DNA from: an uncultured Collinsella sp.
GTDB taxonomy: Bacteria > Actinomycetota > Coriobacteriia > Coriobacteriales > Coriobacteriaceae
DNA length: 31,038 nt
Direction: 5' to 3'
Assembly (NCBI GenBank): GCA_900542315.1
Contig: UQMV01000025.1
Location: 1 to 31,038, forward strand
The notes beneath the pieces were generated by a model that was given only the letters and a program-made list of their open reading frames with translations, was not told the DNA's origin and ran no database searches. A program made the position numbers and the translations under genes. Below, piece after piece: positions 24,545 to 31,033 of the stretch (positions are counted from its first letter, which is position 1; each line of letters starts with the position of its first letter).

Positions 24545-25552
24545 GTGGCGAACGCCATCGATCAGCTCACGGACCGCGTGCTCGTGCTCGGCCGTCTCAC
24601 CATCGTCCGCCGCGCCATTACTGCAGTGGCGGTCACAATTTCCGCCGTTCTCCAGACATTTCTGATCCAGGCATTCATTCGGCCCGCCGACCTGCTTCCG
24701 AGCGGCCTCACCGGCGTCGCTGTCCTGCTCGATCGCGTTACCTCGCTCGGCGGCGTTCACATCGACATCTCGCTCGGTATGCTCGCGCTCAACATCCCCG
24801 TGGCGCTCCTATGTTGGAGCGGCATTAGCAAGCGCTTCGTCATCTTCTCGATGATGCAGGTCGTGCTCTCATCGCTGTTTCTCAACGTCTTTCACTTCGC
24901 ACCGTTTTTGGGCGACAAGATTATGCTCATCATTTTTGGCGGCGTGGTCTCGGGTCTGGGCGCTGCCATCGCGCTTAAGTCCGGCGCATCCACCGGCGGT
25001 ACCGATTTTATCGCGCTGTGGGTTTCCAACCACACGGGCAAGACCATCTGGGGCGTCATCTTTGGTTTCAATTGCTTTATCCTGGCGATCTTTGGCTTTA
25101 TGTTTGGCTGGGACAAGGCGGCGTATTCCATCGTGTTCCAGTTTATTTCGACCAAGACCATCGACAGTTTCTATCGTCGCTACGACCGCGTGACGCTGCA
25201 GATCACGACGCGCAAGGCGGACGAGGTCATGACCGCCTATGTTGACCATTTTCAGCATGGCATTAGCTGCGCCGAGGTCATTGGCGGATACAGCCGCGAG
25301 AAGATGTACCTGCTGCACGCTGTTGTATCGACCTACGAGAGCCAGGACATTATCAAGCTGGTGTGCGACATTGATCCCGGGGCCGTGATCAACGTGTTCC
25401 ACACGCTCAACTTTGTGGGCGGCTGGTGGGGCGGTCATGTCGACGAGCCCATGCCCACGGCCGTTCCCGATCCCGACAAGCCCGCGCGCATGGCCAGCAG
25501 GCAGGCGCGCCTCAGCGAGCAGGATAGCCTGCAGCAGGACGACGGCAAGTAG
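24545..25552 (+). CDS. YitT-family membrane protein (DUF161 plus DUF2179)
   Basis: This 335-residue product starts at GTG, 5 nt after GAAAGGAG. The N-terminal half has five or six membrane helices with family motifs (PSGLTGVAVLLDR, GASTGGTDFIALWVSN). The C-terminal soluble DUF2179 domain is at about 217-297 (VTLQITTRKADEVMTAYVDH... HGISCAEVIGGYS). About 40 residues of charged tail extend beyond the usual end. The family's biochemical function is not established. It is a monocistronic unit with its own promoter and a strong terminator. Confidence 0.93.
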   Translation: MANAIDQLTDRVLVLGRLTIVRRAITAVAVTISAVLQTFLIQAFIRPADLLPSGLTGVAVLLDRVTSLGGVHIDISLGMLALNIPVALLCWSGISKRFVIFSMMQVVLSSLFLNVFHFAPFLGDKIMLIIFGGVVSGLGAAIALKSGASTGGTDFIALWVSNHTGKTIWGVIFGFNCFILAIFGFMFGWDKAAYSIVFQFISTKTIDSFYRRYDRVTLQITTRKADEVMTAYVDHFQHGISCAEVIGGYSREKMYLLHAVVSTYESQDIIKLVCDIDPGAVINVFHTLNFVGGWWGGHVDEPMPTAVPDPDKPARMASRQARLSEQDSLQQDDGK

Positions 25553-25593
25553 GGTTTTGGCATTTTGCTGGCCTGGCGCAATCCTGTCCGCTT

Positions 25594-25636
25594 GAGCCTC
25601 CCGAAAGCCTCGCTGCTTTCGGGAGGCTCTCGTTTG
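25594..25636 (+). terminator. Terminator of the YitT-family gene
   Basis: A perfect 15-bp stem GAGCCTCCCGAAAGC (25594-25608) / 25615-25629 has a 6-nt loop and is followed by TCGTTTG. Confidence 0.85.
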
Positions 25637-25680
25637 CCCAGATAAAACCTGCCAAAATGAAGCTGTCGCTTTTTGGTAGG
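25637..25680. repeat. 44-nt dispersed repeat, copy B
   Basis: It matches 23501-23544 at 39 of 44 positions. In this copy the arms CCTGCCAAAA and TTTTTGGTAGG pair with a G:T where copy A has a mismatch. It directly follows the YitT-family terminator. Confidence 0.8.
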
Positions 25681-25723
25681 GATGGTGTATCGTTTTATCA
25701 ATATGAGGTAACATGAAACTAGA

Positions 25724-25739
25724 CGTTATATACGTATTA
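25724..25739. promoter_or_regulatory. Predicted GntR2 operator upstream of gntR2
   Basis: CGTTATATACGTATTA is a 7-2-7 direct repeat (CGTTATA, CGTATTA) of the same type as 18296-18311 and 19573-19588, and lies 33 nt before the gntR2 start codon. It points to autoregulation. Confidence 0.55.
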
Positions 25740-25772
25740 GTTATTTCAATATTTCGATAAGAGTGATTAGAT

Positions 25773-26492
25773 ATGCCTGCGCCCAAAAATGCACCGCTTT
25801 ACCAGCAGATTTACGACGAGATCAAGGATGCGATCGAGAAAGGTGTTTATGCACCCAAGGAGCGTATTCCGTCCGAGCTTGAGCTAGCCGAGCAGTACGA
25901 CGTGAGCCGCATTACGGTGCGCCGCGCCGTCGAGGAGCTGTGCTCCGATGGCTACCTGGTTAAGCAGCAGGGCCGTGGCACCTTTGTCTCCACGCCGCAC
26001 ATCAACCGCCAGTTCCACGCCTCGACGTTGCAGACGTTTACCGCGCTGTGTGCCGATAATGGCATGAAGGCGGGCGCGCATGTGGTCGATCGCCAGATTG
26101 TGCCGGCACGTCAAAACGAGATGGAGTTCTTTGGCCTGCAAAAGGACGCGCTGCTGCTGCATATTAAGCGCGTGCGTACAGCCGACGGCGAGCCCATCTT
26201 TGAGGAGAACATCTTTGTGCCGTTTGACGCCTACCGTGAGCTGTTGACGGCCGATCTTGAGGACAAGTCGATTTTTGCCGAGGTCGAGCGTGTTGGCGGA
26301 ACGCCGATTGTCTCGGTTGGCTACCGCACGGTCGAGGCCGTTCGTGCCAATACCGAGCAAGCGGCCGAGCTGGGCATCGCTCCGCACGATCCGCTGCTCA
26401 ACCTGCGTGCCGGCTTTATCGGCCCCAATGGCGAGCCGGTCCTGATGGGTAAGCAGTACTACGTGGGATCGCGCTACGTTATGGTCATGTAG
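25773..26492 (+). CDS. GntR-family regulator, HutC/UTRA type (GntR2)
   Basis: This 239-residue protein has the winged helix-turn-helix at about 1-75 (PLYQQIYDEIKDAIEKGVY, IPSELELAEQYDVSRITVRRAVEEL, QGRGTFV) and a UTRA domain at about 90-235. It is a clear paralogue of GntR3 (shared PLYQQ, RITVRRA, QQGRGTFV, RVRTADG and VGSRYV blocks). It probably senses a phosphorylated sugar-amine and represses the EamA gene, the PTS-SIS2 operon and itself, because its operator-like repeat appears in all three places. The operator assignment is inference from shared sequence. The ribosome binding site is weak (AAGAG, 9 nt). Confidence 0.94.
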   Translation: MPAPKNAPLYQQIYDEIKDAIEKGVYAPKERIPSELELAEQYDVSRITVRRAVEELCSDGYLVKQQGRGTFVSTPHINRQFHASTLQTFTALCADNGMKAGAHVVDRQIVPARQNEMEFFGLQKDALLLHIKRVRTADGEPIFEENIFVPFDAYRELLTADLEDKSIFAEVERVGGTPIVSVGYRTVEAVRANTEQAAELGIAPHDPLLNLRAGFIGPNGEPVLMGKQYYVGSRYVMVM

Positions 26493-26499
26493 GGTTGGT

Positions 26500-26683
26500 T
26501 CCGCCGTTCTAACGAACGGCGGACCGGTCGACGCTGCGCCTTTGGTTACGCGGTTTTACCAAACCGCGTAACGGCTCGACGCTGCAAACGCCCCTAAGCG
26601 GCAATCTGACGTTCAATCGTCGGTCGCGTACCGAAGTACGCTTCCCTCCTCTTTCACGTCACCTTGCTCGCTTAGGGGCGTTT
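26500..26683. repeat. Array of three hairpins separated by a TCGACGCTGC direct repeat
   Basis: Hairpin A (26500-26523) has a 10-bp perfect stem with a TAAC loop. Hairpin B (26545-26572) has a 12-bp perfect stem with a TACC loop. Hairpin C (26586-26683) has a 15-bp perfect outer stem, an inner 6-bp TGACGT/ACGTCA helix (26607-26612 with 26656-26661) and an apical GCGTAC/GTACGC tetraloop hairpin (26626-26641). The exact 10-mer TCGACGCTGC separates A from B (26528-26537) and B from C (26576-26585). The arm of C ends in TTTT and can terminate gntR2. The gap 26493-26945 holds no supported gene. Confidence 0.75.
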
Positions 26684-26758
26684 TCGCTGGCTTATGCTCA
26701 ACCTGCGGCGTTTCCGTGCTTGTCAAGAGATAAAACATCGGCGTTGCTGGGCCGGCAC

Positions 26759-26854
26759 TTGGGGACGTTCCTTTTGTGCCGCCACCTGGGGACACTCCTT
26801 AGTCGTTGGGGACGTTCTTAAACGACTGGTCATTCAAGAACGTCCCCAATGACT
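26759..26854. repeat. TGGGGAC-type REP-like element
   Basis: Two partial copies, TTGGGGACGTTCC (26759-26771) and CTGGGGACACTCC (26786-26798), precede a palindrome whose 19-bp arms (26801-26819 and 26836-26854, AGTCGTTGGGGACG...) pair with one G:T. Confidence 0.75.
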
Positions 26855-26908
26855 ACCCGCAGAATGAGCGTGGCTGACAGCCGCGCGGCACCGGTCCGCG
26901 TGGCGGCG

Positions 26909-26914
26909 TATAAT
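26909..26914 (+). promoter_or_regulatory. Consensus -10 box of the recQ-gntR3 unit
   Basis: A perfect TATAAT stands 31 bp before the recQ ATG; no clear -35 is seen at the proper distance. Confidence 0.4.
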
Positions 26915-26945
26915 CGGCGGCAGATGACTTAGACGTTAGGAAACC

Positions 26946-28928
26946 ATGACCGATAGCATGCAGCAGATGGCGCTCGACACGCTCGGCGCCTATTTTGGCT
27001 ACACCTCGTTTCGCCCGGGACAGGACCGCATGGTCGATGCGATCCTTGCCGGTCGCGACGCGCTGGGCGTTATGCCCACGGGCGCCGGCAAGTCCATTTG
27101 CTACCAGGTGCCCGCGCTCATGCTGCCCGGCATTACCTTTGTGGTGAGTCCGCTGCTGTCGCTTATGGAGGACCAGACCCGTGCGTTGCTCGCGGCGGGT
27201 GCGCGACCCAGCTATCTCAACTCCAGCCTTACCCCGGCCCAGCAAAACACTGTGCTCAAGCGGGCGCGCGAGGGTCGCTACCAGCTTATGTACGTGGCGC
27301 CCGAGCGCCTGCTCGAGCCGCGCTTTTTAGCTTTTGCGCAGGAGGCTGCGGCCGAAGGCGGCATCGGCGTGCCGCTCGTGGCCATTGACGAGGCCCACTG
27401 CGTAAGCCAATGGGGCCAGGATTTCCGCCCCGCTTACCTGCAGATTCGCGAGTTCATCGATTCGCTTCCGCAGCGCCCCATCGTGGCGGCCTTTACCGCT
27501 ACGGCAACCGAGCGCGTGCGCGCGGACATTCAGCAGATGCTCGGCCTGCAAAGCCCCGCGACGGTGGTGACGGGCTTCGATCGCAAGAACCTCTACTTTG
27601 GCTGCGAGGAGATGGGCGACAAGGCCAAGGCCGCGTGGGTGCGCGACTATGTGATCGCGCATTCGGGTGAGAGCGGCATCGTGTATTGCTCGACCCGCAA
27701 GACGGTCGATGCGCTGGCAGGCGAGCTTGCCGAGGCACTGGGTCCCAGCGGCATTCACGTTGGTCGCTACCATGCAGGCATGGGCAACGACGCCCGCCGC
27801 CAAAGCCAGCGCGCCTTTATCGACGACGATATCCAGGTGATGGTTGCCACCAACGCCTTTGGCATGGGCATCGACAAGCCCAACGTGCGCTACGTGATCC
27901 ACAACAACGTGCCCGAGAGCATCGAGGCCTACTACCAGGAGGCGGGCCGCGCCGGCCGCGACGGCGACCCTGCCAGCTGCCACTTGCTGTGGAACGGCAA
28001 CGATTTTCGCATGCGTCGCTTTCTGATCGACCGCGGCGATGCTGCCGATGAGACACTTGACGACGAGCAGCGCGCGTGGGCGCTCCAGAATCGATATCGT
28101 CTGCTCAGCCAGATGGAGGGCTACTGCAATACCACCGGTTGCCTGCGCGAATATATGCTGCGCTACTTTGGCGACGAGGCCGCGGCCGAGCATGCTGCCG
28201 CGGCCGGTACGGGCAGCGCCGCCACGGACGACGCCGAAGGCTGCGGCAACTGCAGCAACTGCCTCACGCAGTTCGAGGTCGAGGACGTCACCGATATGGC
28301 CCGCGCTGCCGTGCGCTATGTGGCCACGCGACCCATGCGCTTCGGCAAGTCGCTCATCGCCGACGTGCTCCATGGCGGCAACACCGAGCGCATTCGCCAG
28401 ATGCATCTGGACGAGGACCGCGGCTACGGTGAGCTGTCGAGCGAATCGGTCGGGCGCATCAAGGACATCGTCGGCCAGCTGTGCGGTCGCGGTTATCTGG
28501 CTACCTCGCAGGGGCAGTACCCGGTCGTGGGGCTGGGCCCGCGTGCCGCCGAGGTCGAGGACGAGGCGTTCGCCTTTACCGTTAAGCGTCGCGCATCCAA
28601 GCGCAAGGCCTCGGCCCGCGCCCGCCGTGCGGTGGATCTGCTGCGCGAGGAGGCCGAGCTGGATCAGCGCCCGCGCGTGGGTGACGATGCCGAGCTGTTC
28701 GAACGCCTGCGCGCCCTGCGCAAGGAGATCTCGACCGAGCTGGAGATGGCACCGTACATGGTCTTTTCCGACAAGGCCCTGCGCGGTCTGTGTCGTCTAC
28801 GCCCGCAGACGCGCGACGAGCTTATCCAGGTCAACGGTATCGGCGAGAAAAAGGCCGACGCCTTTGGCGAGCAGTTTATGGCGGCGATTGAAGAGTTTGA
28901 GTCCGAGCATGCACGGAATGGAGCATAA
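26946..28928 (+). CDS. recQ: ATP-dependent DNA helicase RecQ
   Basis: This 660-residue helicase has motif 0 FRPGQ (22-26), Walker A TGAGKS with Lys49, DEAH at 148-151 followed by CVSQWG, and QEAGRAGRDG motif VI. The zinc-binding region has Cys394, Cys399, Cys433, Cys436 and Cys439 (GYCNTTGC... CGNCSNC). The RQC winged helix follows, and a C-terminal HRDC domain (about 582-655) contains ...NGIGEKKADAFGEQFM. It unwinds recombination intermediates. An Ala-rich insertion (about 415-430) separates the two halves of the Zn site. gntR3 starts 2 nt after the stop and uses GGAG inside the end of recQ, so the two are co-transcribed and probably translationally coupled. Confidence 0.97.
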   Translation: MTDSMQQMALDTLGAYFGYTSFRPGQDRMVDAILAGRDALGVMPTGAGKSICYQVPALMLPGITFVVSPLLSLMEDQTRALLAAGARPSYLNSSLTPAQQNTVLKRAREGRYQLMYVAPERLLEPRFLAFAQEAAAEGGIGVPLVAIDEAHCVSQWGQDFRPAYLQIREFIDSLPQRPIVAAFTATATERVRADIQQMLGLQSPATVVTGFDRKNLYFGCEEMGDKAKAAWVRDYVIAHSGESGIVYCSTRKTVDALAGELAEALGPSGIHVGRYHAGMGNDARRQSQRAFIDDDIQVMVATNAFGMGIDKPNVRYVIHNNVPESIEAYYQEAGRAGRDGDPASCHLLWNGNDFRMRRFLIDRGDAADETLDDEQRAWALQNRYRLLSQMEGYCNTTGCLREYMLRYFGDEAAAEHAAAAGTGSAATDDAEGCGNCSNCLTQFEVEDVTDMARAAVRYVATRPMRFGKSLIADVLHGGNTERIRQMHLDEDRGYGELSSESVGRIKDIVGQLCGRGYLATSQGQYPVVGLGPRAAEVEDEAFAFTVKRRASKRKASARARRAVDLLREEAELDQRPRVGDDAELFERLRALRKEISTELEMAPYMVFSDKALRGLCRLRPQTRDELIQVNGIGEKKADAFGEQFMAAIEEFESEHARNGA

Positions 28929-28930
28929 CG

Positions 28931-29686
28931 ATGGCATCCGACGATAAAACCGAGCGCACTGAGGTGTCCGCTGTGCCGCTGTACCAGCAGGTTATGGACG
29001 ACCTAAAGGGCGAGATCGCGCGCGGCGTGTACGCATCCGGCTCGCGCATTCCTTCCGAGATGGAGCTCGCGAAGTACTACGGCGTGGGACGCATCACCGT
29101 GCGCCGCGCTATCGAGGAACTGTCGCGCGCGGGGTATCTCAGCCGCCAGCAGGGGAGGGGCACGTTTGTGTGCGCGCCCAAGCTCAAGCGCAAGATTGTC
29201 CAGAAGGGTGACGTCCAGAGCTTTTCCGAAGGTTGCGCTGCCAACGACATGGTGGCCGGAGCACGCCTGGTGTCGCGCACGGTGGTTGCGGCGACGCGCG
29301 AGGACGCGGCGTTTTTTGGGGTGGAGCCCGGCTGCGAGCTCATCGTTGTCGAGCGCGTGCGCACGGCAGACGGCGTGCCCGTCATGCTCGAGAACAACGC
29401 CTTTGTGCTGGCCGACCATCCCTATTTGCAGACGCTTGCCGACAAGGACCTCACGGACAATTCCATCTTTGCGCTCGTTGCCGAGCATTCGGGCCGCGCG
29501 CCGCTCAAGTCCGACCCCTGTACTGTGGAGATTGCGCTTGCCGATGCCCAGGCGGCCTCGCTGCTGGAGGTGCCGGTCGGCGAGCCGCTCTTCTATATGG
29601 AGGCATACTTTACCGATGCGGACGGGCGGCCCTTGCTGCTCGGACGCCAAAAGATCGTGGGCTCGCGCTACGTGTTCGACATCTAA
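28931..29686 (+). CDS. GntR-family regulator, HutC/UTRA type (GntR3)
   Basis: This 251-residue paralogue of GntR2 has an N-terminal extension (MASDDKTERTEVSAV), a winged helix-turn-helix at about 15-85 (PLYQQVMDDLKGEIARGVY, RITVRRAIEEL, QQGRGTFV) and a UTRA domain at about 100-250 ending in LLLGRQKIVGSRYVFDI. It is coupled to recQ (2-nt gap) and stands 144 nt before SIS3. Two ATAGAAC-type tandem sites in that gap, one covering the SIS3 promoter, indicate that it represses SIS3. Its effector is likely the phosphorylated substrate of SIS3. Confidence 0.94.
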   Translation: MASDDKTERTEVSAVPLYQQVMDDLKGEIARGVYASGSRIPSEMELAKYYGVGRITVRRAIEELSRAGYLSRQQGRGTFVCAPKLKRKIVQKGDVQSFSEGCAANDMVAGARLVSRTVVAATREDAAFFGVEPGCELIVVERVRTADGVPVMLENNAFVLADHPYLQTLADKDLTDNSIFALVAEHSGRAPLKSDPCTVEIALADAQAASLLEVPVGEPLFYMEAYFTDADGRPLLLGRQKIVGSRYVFDI

Positions 29687-29695
29687 CGTCCACAG

Positions 29696-29712
29696 ATAGA
29701 ACAATATAGAAC
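29696..29712. promoter_or_regulatory. Predicted GntR3 operator, distal copy
   Basis: ATAGAACAATATAGAAC is an exact 7-bp direct repeat (ATAGAAC) with a 3-bp spacer, a 10-bp period. It begins 9 nt after the gntR3 stop codon, about 20 bp upstream of the SIS3 -35. Confidence 0.6.
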
Positions 29713-29729
29713 AAGTTTGGTGAAATGAC

Positions 29730-29758
29730 TTCACGGGTGTCGTCGTGCGTGCTATAAA
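29730..29758 (+). promoter_or_regulatory. Promoter of SIS3
   Basis: TTCACG (29730-29735) and TATAAA (29753-29758) are spaced 17 bp apart. The proximal GntR3 operator starts on the last base of the -10 and covers the expected transcription start. Confidence 0.6.
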
Positions 29759-29774
29759 TAGGACAACATAGAAC
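29758..29774. promoter_or_regulatory. Predicted GntR3 operator, proximal copy
   Basis: ATAGGACAACATAGAAC repeats the 7-3-7 architecture of the distal site with 15 of 17 identical positions. It lies 62 bp downstream of it, so DNA looping between the two is possible. Confidence 0.6.
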
Positions 29775-29830
29775 GACCGCAGGTACGAGCTGCCGTCGCT
29801 CAAAACCGCCACACAAGGAGGAGCATCACC

Positions 29831-30799
29831 ATGAACGCACACGATCTAATTCAGGAAATCATCGAGCGCAAGGGCAAGATCGAGAATGTCTTTTGGATCG
29901 CTTGCGGCGGTTCGATGATCGACCTGATGCCGGCCAACGAGCTGCTCAAGCGCGAGGCAACCACGTTTACCTCGACGGTCTACACGGCGCGCGAGTTTTG
30001 CCTGATGGCTCCCAAGAGTCTTGGCGAGAAGTCGCTCGTCATTGCCTGCAGCCACAGCGGCAACACGCAGGAGGTCGTCGACGGCTGCGAGATGGCGCTG
30101 GCAGCCGGCGCCGAGGTCGTGGCCATGACCGACTGCGAGGGCTCCAAGATCGATAGCGGCAAGTGGACTACCTGGGTCTATCCGTGGGGCGAAGGCGTGC
30201 CGCAGGCCGAGGTACCGCAGGGTATCGGCGCTCTGATCGCCGCCGAACTGCTCGACCAGCAGGAGGGTTACGAGGCGCTTGCCGACATGTACGCCGGCCT
30301 CAAGCAGATGGATGCGCTGCTGCCCGCTGCCCGCGAGAAGGTCAACGCCGAGCTGGGCGATCGCTTTGCCGAGCTTTGCCAGCAGCACGAATTCTTCTAT
30401 ATCCTGGGTTCCGGCCCCAACTTTAGCCAGACCTACGCCATGGCCATCTGCTCGCTCATGGAGATGCAGTGGCAGCACTGCTGCTACATCCACTCCGGCG
30501 AGTACTTCCACGGCCCGTTCGAAGCCACCGAGCCCGGCGTGTTCTACTTTGTGCAGCTCGGATCGGGCGAGTGCCGCCCCATGGAGGAGCGTGCGCTCGC
30601 GTTCCTCAACACGCACACCGATACGGTCATGGTGCTCGATGCGCTCGAGTACGGTGTGGGCGACGTGCCTGCCAGCGTGCGTTCGTTCCTGGAGCCGATC
30701 TTCTTCTACGCGATGAGCTGCGAGCTGCGCGCCGCCCGCGGCAAGGTGTTCGACCACAGCCCTGAGGTCCGTCGCTACATGGGTATCGAGCAGTACTAG
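29831..30799 (+). CDS. FrlB-like fructosamine-6-phosphate deglycase (SIS3)
   Basis: This 322-residue two-SIS-domain protein has IACGGSMIDL and CSHSGNTQEV as phosphate-binding loops. Its C-terminal half resembles E. coli FrlB, as I recall that sequence, from SGEYFHGPFEATEPGV to the end (FDHSPEVRRYMGIEQY against the FrlB ending NPDDRRYYGGLVEY). The catalytic pair Glu211 (LMEMQW) and His227 (YFHGP) keeps the 16-residue spacing. It would release glucose 6-phosphate and lysine (or another amine) from fructoselysine 6-phosphate. AAGGAGG precedes the ATG by 8 nt. No kinase or transporter gene is adjacent within the window, so it may depend on the PTS at 19617-22218. Codon use is less extreme than in SIS1 and SIS2. 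Confidence 0.88.
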   Translation: MNAHDLIQEIIERKGKIENVFWIACGGSMIDLMPANELLKREATTFTSTVYTAREFCLMAPKSLGEKSLVIACSHSGNTQEVVDGCEMALAAGAEVVAMTDCEGSKIDSGKWTTWVYPWGEGVPQAEVPQGIGALIAAELLDQQEGYEALADMYAGLKQMDALLPAAREKVNAELGDRFAELCQQHEFFYILGSGPNFSQTYAMAICSLMEMQWQHCCYIHSGEYFHGPFEATEPGVFYFVQLGSGECRPMEERALAFLNTHTDTVMVLDALEYGVGDVPASVRSFLEPIFFYAMSCELRAARGKVFDHSPEVRRYMGIEQY

Positions 30800-30821
30800 G
30801 CACCGGGAATTATCTTTTTTG

Positions 30822-30853
30822 ACGGGGTTTGCGCTGCGCGTGGACCCCGTTTT
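30822..30853 (+). terminator. Terminator of SIS3
   Basis: ACGGGGT (30822-30828) pairs with ACCCCGT (30844-30850), with an inner GCG/CGC helix, followed by a T run. It lies 22 nt after the stop codon. From 30854 to 31021 I see no gene, only a GCGG/CCGC mini-hairpin. Confidence 0.8.
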
Positions 30854-31021
30854 GCGTTGTGGCGGCCGGATTCGTGTCCGCGCGAAAACGAAGGTGAATA
30901 CTTTTCTGCGAAGTGAACGACCTATTTTGGACCCCCGAAGCATTCACACTTTTTGGCGGCAAAACCGCAGGAAAACCTCGACGAAACCGACGCTCCTATA
31001 AGTTGTCAAGAGGCAGTTTGC

Positions 31022-31033
31022 GGGAGCGCTCCC
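31022..31033. promoter_or_regulatory. LacI-family-type operator palindrome GGGAGCGCTCCC
   Basis: This perfect 12-bp palindrome matches the core of CebR-like LacI-family operators (TGGGAGCGCTCCCA). A -35-like TTGTCA at 31003-31008 precedes it. It presumably controls a sugar-utilisation gene beyond the window. Confidence 0.55.

Noticed and set aside
26613..26795. 60-codon - strand frame inside the hairpin array
   Set aside because: It only reads through palindromic repeat sequence; no ribosome binding site precedes its start.
26500..26854. CRISPR array
   Set aside because: The repeats are few, of unequal spacing and themselves hairpins; there are no regular spacers and no cas genes.
30819..31001. 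60-codon frame after SIS3
   Set aside because: It overlaps the SIS3 terminator and has no start signal.
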